From JBNKVT01 sp050299335 (GTDB lineage Bacteria; Pseudomonadota; Alphaproteobacteria; Rhodobacterales; Rhodobacteraceae): a DNA stretch of 64,000 bases. The position numbers and the translations under genes are program-made. Of this stretch, positions 48,306 through 56,837 are shown piece after piece. Every line of letters begins with the position of its first letter. The first letter of the stretch is position 1. The stretch is taken from positions 62,001 through 126,000 of the forward strand of contig JBNKVT010000034.1 of NCBI GenBank assembly GCA_050299335.1, in the 5' to 3' direction. The notes under the pieces were generated by a model, which did not search any database, was not told where the DNA came from, and saw only the letters and a list, made by a program, of their open reading frames with translations.

Positions 48306-48935
48306 TTGAAAACAAGTGTACGCGTGGACGAGAAGGGAAGGGAGCGTGCCGTTCGTCGTGCAGGGATGCCCGAAAACCTTCTGATACCCATTGCTGCAGT
48401 CGATCGAGAAGCAATAGTGGCACATGTCGGTCGCCAAGTGCAGGAACTCGCAGGAACCAGGTCGGGCAATGCGCTGTTGGTCCGAGCCGAGTGCGGACCC
48501 CAACCGTCTGATCTCAAAGTCTGGAAACATGCAAATTCTTACGTATTGAACGCTGTTAGGCAGTTGTGGGTCAGGCCAAAATATCGTGGTTATCGAAGGG
48601 CCTACAGGCTTGCTTTTCCAGAAGCGGAAATTGCAGGGCTTGTGATCCATCATATCATGAACCGCCGCTACGCGGAGATGCACGGGTTCGAGTATGTTCG
48701 CGTCCAGCCAATCTCGAGGTCAAATAACTCAAGCGCCGGCTTTTCGGAGAATTGGGGCGTTGAACTGACAATGGATGGGACGTTGAGATCGCGCAAAGGA
48801 TTGGCAAGGATTGGCTACGCCGATCTCGCCGATCTTGTACCGATGCTGGACATGCCCGCGGGCGGGCGCGTGATGGAGAATGTCAGACTCGCGGCTGAGC
48901 TTCTTAAGCCAAATCATGATGGTCAAAGCAGTTAA
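48306..48935 (+). CDS. Hypothetical protein with lower GC than neighbours
   Basis: 209 residues if translated from TTG 48306 (AGGACGAGG lies about ten bases upstream); GTG 48324 or ATG 48366 are alternatives. No signal peptide or membrane segment. Noted stretches are RPKYRGYRRAYRLAFPEAEI, VIHHIMNRRYAEMHGFEYVRVQPISRSNN and a C-terminal LTMDGTLRSRKGLARIGYADLADLVPML. The HHxMNR sequence recalls nuclease-like HNH motifs only loosely. The middle of the gene is noticeably more AT-rich than the flanks, suggesting recent acquisition. Six bases separate it from the ScfR-type gene. Function unknown. Confidence 0.65.
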   Translation: MKTSVRVDEKGRERAVRRAGMPENLLIPIAAVDREAIVAHVGRQVQELAGTRSGNALLVRAECGPQPSDLKVWKHANSYVLNAVRQLWVRPKYRGYRRAYRLAFPEAEIAGLVIHHIMNRRYAEMHGFEYVRVQPISRSNNSSAGFSENWGVELTMDGTLRSRKGLARIGYADLADLVPMLDMPAGGRVMENVRLAAELLKPNHDGQSS

Positions 48936-49081
48936 CAAATACCGGCTTTCTGACTTGCTGGTATTGTGATCCTGCACCCGCTGCCATCCCACAACCGTTA
49001 ATCAATAAGTGACATTCCCGTGCAAGAAGGTACATTCAGCCGAAAAACGGCAGAAATGCCGGTGTGCTGGGAGTGAAACTC

Positions 49082-49444
49082 GTGAACCGACGCGTGCTTA
49101 TCGTCGAGGACGAACCGAACATCGCCAATGCCATCCGCTATCTGCTGGACCGCGAAGGCTTCGATGTCGAGGTCGAAAGCGACGGTGCCAAGGCGGTGGC
49201 GCGGAGTGCGGCGGCGGATATCGTCATTCTTGACGTGATGCTGCCGAACCGCTCGGGCTTCGACGTTCTGAAGGACCTGCGCGCCGGCTCTGCCAATGCG
49301 GGGGTTCCGGTGCTGATGCTGACCGCGCGCGGTCAGGCACGCGACCGGCAGACGGCCGAAGAGCTCGGGGTGACGCGGTTCATGACCAAACCATTCTCGA
49401 ACACCGACCTCGTCGATGCCGTCAAAGACCTCGTGAGCGAATGA
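49082..49444 (+). CDS. Receiver-domain-only response regulator
   Basis: 120 residues from GTG 49082, seven bases after GGGAG; GTG codons at 49064 and 49073 are possible earlier starts. A full REC domain: acidic pair Glu9-Asp10, phosphoacceptor Asp51 in ILDVML, Thr81 (MLTA) and Lys103 (TKPF). No output domain follows, so it must act by protein contact or phosphotransfer. It is coupled (ATGA) to a small membrane protein and, through it, to the SSF-type sensor kinase, its probable phosphodonor. Confidence 0.9.
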   Translation: MNRRVLIVEDEPNIANAIRYLLDREGFDVEVESDGAKAVARSAAADIVILDVMLPNRSGFDVLKDLRAGSANAGVPVLMLTARGQARDRQTAEELGVTRFMTKPFSNTDLVDAVKDLVSE

Positions 49445-49695
49445 GCGATACGGAAACCGAACCGAATACCGAACCAGACCTCGCCGAACGCGCGCTCCGC
49501 CGTCAGAAGCGCGAGGACGCCGCCCTGGTGCTGCCCTTCTTCGGGGTGCTCCTGTTCGTCTCGCCGATCCTGAACGCGGTTCTGGGGCTCGAACGCCTCT
49601 TCGGCATCCCGGCGCCGGTGTTCTACATCTTCGCCGTCTGGGCTTTCATGATCGCCCTGTCCGCCCGTCTCGCCCGCCTGCTCCGGGACGACTGA
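49441..49695 (+). CDS. Small two-helix membrane protein
   Basis: 84 residues with an acidic N-terminus (MSDTETEPNTEPDLAERALRR), two membrane helices (about residues 29-50 and 59-78) and an RLLRDD end. The pattern resembles the small membrane subunit that accompanies SSF transporters, such as YjcH/DUF4212-type proteins next to acetate permease, but identity is not certain. It overlaps the response regulator by four bases and precedes the SSF-kinase gene by one base, so it may be a subunit or partner of that sensor. Confidence 0.75.
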   Translation: MSDTETEPNTEPDLAERALRRQKREDAALVLPFFGVLLFVSPILNAVLGLERLFGIPAPVFYIFAVWAFMIALSARLARLLRDD

Positions 49696-49696
49696 G

Positions 49697-52357
49697 ATGC
49701 TTTCGTGGAATGTCCTGGTTACGGCGTGCCTCGCCTATGGAGCCTTTCTCTTCGCCGTCGCCTTCTGGGCCGAGCGCCGGGCCGAGGCCGGAAAACTGGG
49801 CTGGCTGCAATCGCCCTTTGTCTACACCTTGTCGCTGTCGGTCTATTGCACCGGCTGGACCTTCTATGGCGCGGTGGGATCGGCGGCGCGCAACGGGCTT
49901 GAATTCGTGACCATCTATCTCGGGCCCTCGCTGGTGTTCTTCGGCTGGTGGTGGCTGCTCAGGAAACTCGTCCGCATCGGCCACATGCAGCGGATCACCT
50001 CCATCGCCGACATGATCTCGTCGCGCTACGGCAAGAGCCCGACCCTGGGTGTCGTCGTCACCCTTCTGGCCGTCATCGGCACCACGCCCTATATCGCCCT
50101 GCAGTTGCAATCCCTGTCGCTGAGCTTCTCGGCCTTCTCGCCGGTCATCACCGGTGCCACCCCGACACCCGAGGTCACCGCCTTCTGGATGGCCATCGGC
50201 CTGGCGCTGTTCACCATCCTCTTCGGCACCCGCAATGTCGATGCCAACGAACGCCATACCGGCGTCGTCACCGCCATCGCGCTCGAGGCCATCGTCAAGC
50301 TGGCCGCCCTCCTGTCGGTGGGCATCTTCGTGGTCTGGGGCATCTCTGCGGGCCCCGGAGAGGCGCTGAGCAACCTGCCGCCGCTGCCGGAAGACATCTT
50401 CACCCCGCGCTGGGTGACCCTGACCTTCCTCGCAGCCACGGCCATCATCTGCCTGCCTCGCATGTTCCAGGTCACCGTGGTCGAGAATTCCGACGAGCGT
50501 CACCTCGCCACCGCCTCCTGGGCCTTCCCTCTGTACCTGTTCCTGATCTCGCTCTTCGTGCTGCCCATCGCCATCGCCGGTCAGAACCTGCTGCCCGAAG
50601 GCTCCAACCCCGACCTGTTCGTGCTGACCGTGCCGCTGTCGCAAGGCGCCGACCTCTTGTCGCTCTTTGCCTTTCTCGGCGGCTTCTCGGCGGCGACCTC
50701 GATGGTGATCGTCGCGGCCATCGCGCTGTCCACGATGATCTCGAACCATATCGTCGTCCCCTCCTGGCTCTGGCTCAACACCCGCCGCACGGTAACCAGC
50801 GGAGACGTCCGCCAGGTCATCCTCGGCAGCCGCCGCATCTCGATGGGGCTGATCCTGGGGCTGGGCTATTTCTACTTCCGCCTCACCGGCGGCTCGGCGG
50901 CGCTGGCATCCATCGGCCTCATTGCCTTCGCTGGCGTGGCGCAGATCCTGCCGAGCCTCATCGGCGGTCTCTACTGGCGCGGGGCGACACGAACGGGCGC
51001 GCTGGCCGCAATCGCGGTGGGCTCGTTCCTCTGGGCCTACACGCTGTTCCTGCCCAGTTTCGAGGGCAGTTTCCTGATCACCCCGGCCACGCTGGCCAAC
51101 GGCCCCTTCGGCATCGAGATGCTGCGTCCGCAGGCGCTGTTCGGCTCGGACGATCCCGATCCGCTGGTGCACTCGGTATTCTGGTCGATGACCCTCAACG
51201 TCATCGCCTTCGTCTCGGTCTCGCTGATGACCAAGCCGCAGCTGATGGAACGTATCCAGTCGGCGCAATTCGTCGACGCTTTCCGCCTGCGCGGCGGACG
51301 GACGGTGATCCAGCGCTCCGCCACTTCCGAAGACCTCTTCACCCTCGCCCAGCGCATCCTCGGCACCGAGACGGCGCATCGCCTGTTTGCCTCCGAGGCC
51401 CGCGCCCAGGGCAAGCCCACCGGCCTGCCCGATCCGTCCGAAGAGCTGATCTCGCGGGTGGAACGGGAACTGACCGGATCGGTCGGGGCCGCCTCGGCCC
51501 ATGCGATGGTCAGCCAGATCACCGGTACCGGACTGATCTCGGTCGAGGAACTGCTCAGGATGGCCGACGAGACGGCGCAGATCGTGGAATATTCCCATGA
51601 ACTGGAGGTCCGCTCCACCGAACTGGCCGAAACCGCAGAACAGCTGAGAACCGCCAACGCCCAGCTGACGGCGCTGTCCGAGCAGAAGGACGCCTTCCTC
51701 AGCCAGGTCAGCCACGAGCTGCGCACACCGATGACCTCGATCCGGTCCTTTGCCGAGATCCTGCGCGACGACCGCAAGACCGGGGTCGATCCGGCACAAT
51801 CGGCGCGGTTCGTGACCATCATCCACGAGGAAAGCCAGCGCCTGACGCGGCTTCTGGACGAAATCCTCGACCTGACCTTCCTCGAAAGCGGCCGCGCGAA
51901 GCTGAACATCGCCCCGCACCGGCTTGGTGATATCGTCGATGCGGCAGTGTCGGGCACCGAAGGTCTGCGGACGGCGGAAGGCGTGCAACTGAGCGTCGCC
52001 GGGCCAAGTCTCGACATCCGGCTCCGCACCGATTTCGACCGGCTGGCACAGGTGCTGATCAACCTGATCTCGAACGCTGTCAAATACGGGCGGGCCAAGG
52101 ACCCGAAAATCGGTATCGCCGCGCGGCTGACCGACACCCATGTGCTTTTGGACATCTCCGATAACGGCCCCGGCATCGCACAGGAGAACCGCGCCCGGGT
52201 CTTCGAGAAATTCGCCCGCCTCGACGAGGCCACCCTGGCCGGATCCGCCGGTCTCGGCCTGCCGATCAGCCTCGAGATCATGCACAAGCTCGGCGGCGAC
52301 CTGACGCTGGAAGACAGCAATCCCGGCGCCGTGTTCCGGGTGCATCTTCCGCTCTGA
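49697..52357 (+). CDS. Sodium:solute symporter-type sensor histidine kinase
   Basis: 886 residues. The first 530 form an SSF (SLC5) transporter-like domain with about thirteen helices (SLSVYCTGWTFYGAVGSAARNGLEF; RITSIADMISSRYGKSPTLGVVVTLLAVIGTTPYIALQLQ). A linker and coiled coil (ELEVRSTELAETAEQLRTANAQLTALSEQ) lead to HisKA with SHELRTP (His673), then HATPase motifs NLISNAVKYG, DNGPGI and GSAGLGLPIS. This is the CbrA/CrbS architecture. CrbS with CrbR controls acs in Vibrio and Pseudomonas. Here acs lies 8 kb away behind an ScfR regulator, and the partner is a REC-only protein, so acetate-switch control is plausible but inferred. Confidence 0.9.
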   Translation: MLSWNVLVTACLAYGAFLFAVAFWAERRAEAGKLGWLQSPFVYTLSLSVYCTGWTFYGAVGSAARNGLEFVTIYLGPSLVFFGWWWLLRKLVRIGHMQRITSIADMISSRYGKSPTLGVVVTLLAVIGTTPYIALQLQSLSLSFSAFSPVITGATPTPEVTAFWMAIGLALFTILFGTRNVDANERHTGVVTAIALEAIVKLAALLSVGIFVVWGISAGPGEALSNLPPLPEDIFTPRWVTLTFLAATAIICLPRMFQVTVVENSDERHLATASWAFPLYLFLISLFVLPIAIAGQNLLPEGSNPDLFVLTVPLSQGADLLSLFAFLGGFSAATSMVIVAAIALSTMISNHIVVPSWLWLNTRRTVTSGDVRQVILGSRRISMGLILGLGYFYFRLTGGSAALASIGLIAFAGVAQILPSLIGGLYWRGATRTGALAAIAVGSFLWAYTLFLPSFEGSFLITPATLANGPFGIEMLRPQALFGSDDPDPLVHSVFWSMTLNVIAFVSVSLMTKPQLMERIQSAQFVDAFRLRGGRTVIQRSATSEDLFTLAQRILGTETAHRLFASEARAQGKPTGLPDPSEELISRVERELTGSVGAASAHAMVSQITGTGLISVEELLRMADETAQIVEYSHELEVRSTELAETAEQLRTANAQLTALSEQKDAFLSQVSHELRTPMTSIRSFAEILRDDRKTGVDPAQSARFVTIIHEESQRLTRLLDEILDLTFLESGRAKLNIAPHRLGDIVDAAVSGTEGLRTAEGVQLSVAGPSLDIRLRTDFDRLAQVLINLISNAVKYGRAKDPKIGIAARLTDTHVLLDISDNGPGIAQENRARVFEKFARLDEATLAGSAGLGLPISLEIMHKLGGDLTLEDSNPGAVFRVHLPL

Positions 52358-52464
52358 ACCGAAACTTCCGCCACCCGGCCCTGCGCCCTTGCATTCATGG
52401 TCAATCTTGCTCGCGGGGGCGAGTTCCTGTAGGTCCGGCGCGATATCCGACGGAAGGCTCGCCG

Positions 52465-52782
52465 ATGTCCACCCTGCGCATGATCTATCTCGCCCTGGCG
52501 ATCCTCGGAACACTCGTTCCCTTCTGGCATTTCTTCGCCTGGTTTCGCGAATTCGGCTGGTCCCTGTCCGGTCTCATGAGTGCCTGGCACGTCAACGCCG
52601 CCACAACCGGCCTAGTATGGGACCTCACCATCGCCGCCGTCACCCTGACCCTCTTCATCCTCGTCGAAGCCGTCTACCGCCGCGACCGGCTCTGCCTTGT
52701 CGCCATCCCGGCCACCTTCCTGATCGGCGTCTCCTGCGGCCTGCCGCTTTACCTGTTCCTGCGCTCCCGAAAGCTGCCTTGA
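52465..52782 (+). CDS. DUF2834 membrane protein
   Basis: 105 residues with three hydrophobic segments: LRMIYLALAILGTLVPFWHFFAWF at the N-terminus, VWDLTIAAVTLTLFILVEAV in the middle and LVAIPATFLIGVSCGLPLYLFLRSR at the end. The order and spacing fit DUF2834, a small bacterial membrane family without assigned function. Its stop shares one base with the lysA start (TGATG), so it is probably translated with lysA. Confidence 0.82.
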   Translation: MSTLRMIYLALAILGTLVPFWHFFAWFREFGWSLSGLMSAWHVNAATTGLVWDLTIAAVTLTLFILVEAVYRRDRLCLVAIPATFLIGVSCGLPLYLFLRSRKLP

Positions 52783-54050
52783 TGGACCATTTCCTCTATC
52801 GCGACGGCCTCCTCCATGCCGAGGACGTCCCCATCCCCGACATCGCCGCCGCCGTCGGCACGCCCTTCTATGTCTATTCCACCGCCACCCTGACCCGCCA
52901 TTACCGGGTGTTTCAGGAGGCGCTTTCAGGCATGGATCACCTGATCTGCTACGCCATGAAAGCCAACTCCAACCTCGCCGTGGTCAAGACCATGGCCGAT
53001 CTCGGCGCGGGGATGGACGTCGTCTCCGTCGGCGAATACCGCCGGGCTGAGGCGGCAGGTGTTCCTGGCGAGAAAATCGTCTTCTCCGGCGTCGGCAAGA
53101 CCGCCGAGGAAATGGCCTACGCCCTCACCCACGGCATCCGCCAGTTCAATGTCGAAAGCGAACCGGAACTCAAAGCGCTGTCCGCAGTCGCCACCACCTT
53201 GGGCAAGGCCGCCCCCATCACCATTCGCGTCAACCCGGATGTCGACGCGAAAACCCACGCCAAGATCGCCACCGGCAAGTCCGAGAACAAGTTCGGCATC
53301 CCCATCGCCCGCGCCCGCGACGTCTACCGCATGGCCGCTGGCCTTCCGGGCATCGAGGTGATCGGCATCGACGTCCATATCGGCAGCCAGCTGACCGACC
53401 TCGCCCCCTACGAGGCGGCTTTCCGCAAGGTCGCCGACCTCACCGAAGCATTGCGTGCCGATGGCCACCAGATCACCCGCCTCGACCTCGGCGGGGGCTT
53501 GGGCATTCCCTATACCCGCTCCAACGAGGCGCCGCCGCTGCCGCTCGACTACGGCGACGTCATCCGCCGCACCGTCGGCCATCTCGGCTGCGAGATCGAG
53601 ATCGAGCCGGGCCGCCTGATCGCGGGCAATGCCGGGCTGATGGTCACCAAAATCATCTACGTCAAGGAAGGCGAGGGGCGGAATTTCCTCATTCTCGACA
53701 GTGCGATGAACGACCTCATCCGCCCGGCCATGTACGACGCCTGGCACGATATCGACCCGGTCACCGAACCGGTGCCTGGCGCAGATCACCAACCCTACGA
53801 TCTCGTCGGCCCGGTCTGCGAGACCGGCGATACCTTCACCAAGCAGCGCCCCATGCCGCCGGTGGCGGCTGGCGACCTCATCGCCTTCCGCTCGGCGGGT
53901 GCTTACGGCGCGGTAATGTCTTCGGAGTATAATTCGCGCCCACTGATTCCCGAAGTCCTCGTCCACGAGGATCAATTTGCCGTGGTAAGACCACGTCCGA
54001 CCTATGAAGAGATGCTCGGACGCGATAGACTGCCGGAATGGATGGAATGA
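52782..54050 (+). CDS. lysA: Diaminopimelate decarboxylase
   Basis: 422 residues from ATG 52782. The PLP lysine is in CYAMKANSN (Lys60), and VDVHIGSQLTD, DLGGGLGIPYT, IEPGRLIAGNAG and GPVCETGDTFTKQRPMP carry the cofactor and substrate residues, including the cysteine that contacts substrate in the partner subunit. It removes CO2 from meso-diaminopimelate to give L-lysine. In this group lysA is commonly followed by a TIGR02302 gene, as here. A longer upstream frame is not conserved. Confidence 0.95.
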   Translation: MDHFLYRDGLLHAEDVPIPDIAAAVGTPFYVYSTATLTRHYRVFQEALSGMDHLICYAMKANSNLAVVKTMADLGAGMDVVSVGEYRRAEAAGVPGEKIVFSGVGKTAEEMAYALTHGIRQFNVESEPELKALSAVATTLGKAAPITIRVNPDVDAKTHAKIATGKSENKFGIPIARARDVYRMAAGLPGIEVIGIDVHIGSQLTDLAPYEAAFRKVADLTEALRADGHQITRLDLGGGLGIPYTRSNEAPPLPLDYGDVIRRTVGHLGCEIEIEPGRLIAGNAGLMVTKIIYVKEGEGRNFLILDSAMNDLIRPAMYDAWHDIDPVTEPVPGADHQPYDLVGPVCETGDTFTKQRPMPPVAAGDLIAFRSAGAYGAVMSSEYNSRPLIPEVLVHEDQFAVVRPRPTYEEMLGRDRLPEWME

Positions 54051-54081
54051 CATCTGCGCGACACCAGCCGGGGCAATCGGC

Positions 54082-56730
54082 ATGGTGACCCTCCCGAGAT
54101 CGGCCGAAAAGCGGATCGAGGTGGCGGAAGCGTCGCTGAAAGCCGCCATCGTCCGCACCCGGAACGGCATGATCGCCGAACAGGTGGCGCGGTGCTTCTG
54201 GCCGCTCTGGACGCTGGTCCTGTTCACCGGTTCGGCCGTCGCCTTCGGCCTGCCCCAGGTTCTGGGCCAGTATCTGCTGCCGGTCTCCGGTGCCATCCTC
54301 GTCTTTGCCGGGGCCTTCGCCTGGCGCGGTTATTCCGCTTTCCGCCTTCCCGGGCTCGCCGAGGCCGAGGCCCGCATTGACCTCTCCCTCAAGGGCAGGC
54401 CGATCGCGGCGATGAAGGACGAAATCGCCGTGGGGCGGAACGATCCGCAATCGCAAAGCGTCTGGGTCAGCCATCTGGAGCGCATGGCCGAGGCCGCCGC
54501 CGGAGCCAGGGCCGCCCGGCCCGATCTGCGCGTCGCCGCAAGCGACCCCGCCGGGCTGCGCCTCGTCGCGCTGACTGTCGCCATCGCCGCGGCGCTCTTT
54601 GCCCGCAATCTCAACCCCGCCGCCTTCACCGAGGCGCTCGAGGCCGACGCCGCCCCGCTCGAATTCGCCGCCGGTCCCAGTTTCGAGGCCTGGGCCAATC
54701 CGCCGGACTATACCGGCAAGCCGACGCTCTATCTCTCGGAAATCCGCCCGTCCACCGCGCTGGCCCTGCCCACCGGCACCAGGATCACCATCCGCGCCTA
54801 TGGCGAGGGTGAGGATTTCAGCCTGGAGGAAACCGTTTCGGGAACCGGATCGGTGCTCAGCGAAGCGGCCATCGGGATCCAGAATGCCAAGATTACCGCC
54901 ACCCAGGAAGGCTCCGTCACCATCCGAGAGGGCAGTGAGGCGCTGGGCAGCTGGCGGTTCTCCATTATCCCCGACACCCCGCCGGAGATCGAGCTGGCCG
55001 AGCCGGTAGGCCGCGCCGTCACCGGGGCGATGGAACTCACCTACACAGCCCGCGACGATTATGGCATCACTGGCGGCTGGGCCCGGATCACCCTCGATCT
55101 CGATGGGCTGGACCGGAATTTCGGCTTTGTCACCGACCCGGTGGACCGCACCGATATCGAGGTCGATCTGCCCCTGCCCTTCTCCGGAGGCACCGAGGAG
55201 ATCACCGAGACCCTGGTCGAGGATTTCTCCAAACATCCCTGGTCGGGCCTGCCCGTCCGCATCACCCTCGGGGTCACCGACGCCGCCGAACAGACCGGCA
55301 CCATCGCGGGCCTGCCGGCGATCCTCCCCGGCCGCCGTTTCTTCGACCCCGTGGCCGGCGCGCTGGTCGAGCTTCGCCGCGACCTTCTCTGGTCGCCGGA
55401 AAACGGCGAGCGGGTCAACCAGCTGTTGCGTGCCATTACCCATGCGCCCGAAATCCTCTTCGACGGCGAGGACGGGGCCTATCTGATGATCCGCATCGTC
55501 ATCAGGCGGATGGGCTACATGATGGAGGACGGGCTCGACGCCGCCGAGGTCGAGGATATCGCCGAGGTCCTCTGGCAGGCCGCGTTGTTGCTGGAGGAAG
55601 GCTCGCTGACCGACGCCGCCGAACGGCTGCGCCAGGCACAGGAGCGCCTGTCCGAAGCACTGCAGAACGGAGCGACGGAAGAGGAACTCGACGAGCTGAT
55701 GGCCGAGCTTCGCGAGGCGATGAACGACTATATGCAGCAACTCGCCCAGCAGCAGATGGAAAACGGCGAGATGGAGATGGCCGAGAACCAGGATGGCCAG
55801 GTCATCACCCAGGACATGCTGCAACAGATGATGGACCGCATCGAAGAGCTCTTCGCCGAGGGCCGCGAGGCCGAGGCGCAGGAACTGCTGAACCAGCTCA
55901 TGGAGATGATGGAAAACATGCGCATGATGGCGCAGCAGGGCGGGCAGCAGGGCCAGGAAGGCCAGCAGATGATGCAGGAACTGCAGGACACGCTGCGCCA
56001 GCAACAAGACCTCGCCGATGACAGTTTCCGCGAGCTGCAGGACCAGTTCCAGCAGAACCGCGACGGCCAACAGGGCCAGCAGGGCCAACAGCAGCAGGGT
56101 CAACAGGGGCAACAGGGGCAACAGCCCGGCCAGCAGCCCGGCCAACAGGGACAGGGTCAACCGGGCCAGCAGGGCCAGCAGGGTCAGGGCGACCGGCAGG
56201 GCCAGGGCACGCAACCCGGCGGTAACACGCCCGGTGCGCTGGCGCTGCGGCAGGAGGCGCTCCGGGACCTGCTGAATTCCCTGCGCGGCCAGCTTCCCGG
56301 GCCCACCACCGACGAGGGCCAGGCTGCCCGCGAGGCCCTGCGCGATGCCGAGCGCAACATGGGCGAAGCCCGCGACTCGCTCGATAGCGGCGACATGGCC
56401 GGGGCGCTGGATCGACAGGCCGACGCGATGGAGAATCTCCGCGACGGCATGCAGGGTCTGGGCGAGGAACTGCAGCAGCAGGCCCAACAGCAGGGCCAGG
56501 GCCAGAGCGGCAACCAGGTCGGCCAGAACGGGGCCCGCGACAACCGCGACCCGCTTGGCCGCCCCACCGGCGACCGCGGTACCATCCAGACCGACGAGAA
56601 CCTCCTGAACGGTCTCGACCCCTTCGCGCGCTCCCGCGAGCTGTTCGACGAAATCCGCCGCCGCTCTTCCGAACAGGACCGCCCGGAGGAAGAACTGGAC
56701 TACCTCAAACGGCTGCTCGACCGGTTCTGA
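54082..56730 (+). CDS. TIGR02302-type membrane protein with Q/G-rich tract
   Basis: 882 residues from ATG 54082. Two membrane helices near residues 37-80 (CFWPLWTLVLFTGSAVAFGL; VSGAILVFAGAFAW) and one near 155-172 are followed by a large soluble part with a beta-rich region (residues 200-430) and a helical, methionine- and glutamine-rich region. Residues about 645-715 are low complexity, mostly Gln, Gly and Pro. The C-terminus FARSRELFDEIRRRSSEQDRPEEELDYLKRLLDRF is conserved in the family (DUF4175). It lies 31 bases after lysA. Function is unknown; membrane or cell-envelope location is inferred. Confidence 0.88.
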   Translation: MVTLPRSAEKRIEVAEASLKAAIVRTRNGMIAEQVARCFWPLWTLVLFTGSAVAFGLPQVLGQYLLPVSGAILVFAGAFAWRGYSAFRLPGLAEAEARIDLSLKGRPIAAMKDEIAVGRNDPQSQSVWVSHLERMAEAAAGARAARPDLRVAASDPAGLRLVALTVAIAAALFARNLNPAAFTEALEADAAPLEFAAGPSFEAWANPPDYTGKPTLYLSEIRPSTALALPTGTRITIRAYGEGEDFSLEETVSGTGSVLSEAAIGIQNAKITATQEGSVTIREGSEALGSWRFSIIPDTPPEIELAEPVGRAVTGAMELTYTARDDYGITGGWARITLDLDGLDRNFGFVTDPVDRTDIEVDLPLPFSGGTEEITETLVEDFSKHPWSGLPVRITLGVTDAAEQTGTIAGLPAILPGRRFFDPVAGALVELRRDLLWSPENGERVNQLLRAITHAPEILFDGEDGAYLMIRIVIRRMGYMMEDGLDAAEVEDIAEVLWQAALLLEEGSLTDAAERLRQAQERLSEALQNGATEEELDELMAELREAMNDYMQQLAQQQMENGEMEMAENQDGQVITQDMLQQMMDRIEELFAEGREAEAQELLNQLMEMMENMRMMAQQGGQQGQEGQQMMQELQDTLRQQQDLADDSFRELQDQFQQNRDGQQGQQGQQQQGQQGQQGQQPGQQPGQQGQGQPGQQGQQGQGDRQGQGTQPGGNTPGALALRQEALRDLLNSLRGQLPGPTTDEGQAAREALRDAERNMGEARDSLDSGDMAGALDRQADAMENLRDGMQGLGEELQQQAQQQGQGQSGNQVGQNGARDNRDPLGRPTGDRGTIQTDENLLNGLDPFARSRELFDEIRRRSSEQDRPEEELDYLKRLLDRF

Positions 56731-56837
56731 AACAGGGCCGTGAACCCAACGAGCCGGTTTTCACAAGCCCCTTGTAACACAATCTGCCCATCGACATACT
56801 CAACCCATAGTTTCGGCTTTGGTTATGAGCATTCGCG

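Noticed and set aside
49646..52513. A 955-codon open frame antisense to the SSF-histidine kinase gene
   Set aside because: Composition is that of a shadow frame, and the opposite strand has complete transporter and kinase motifs.
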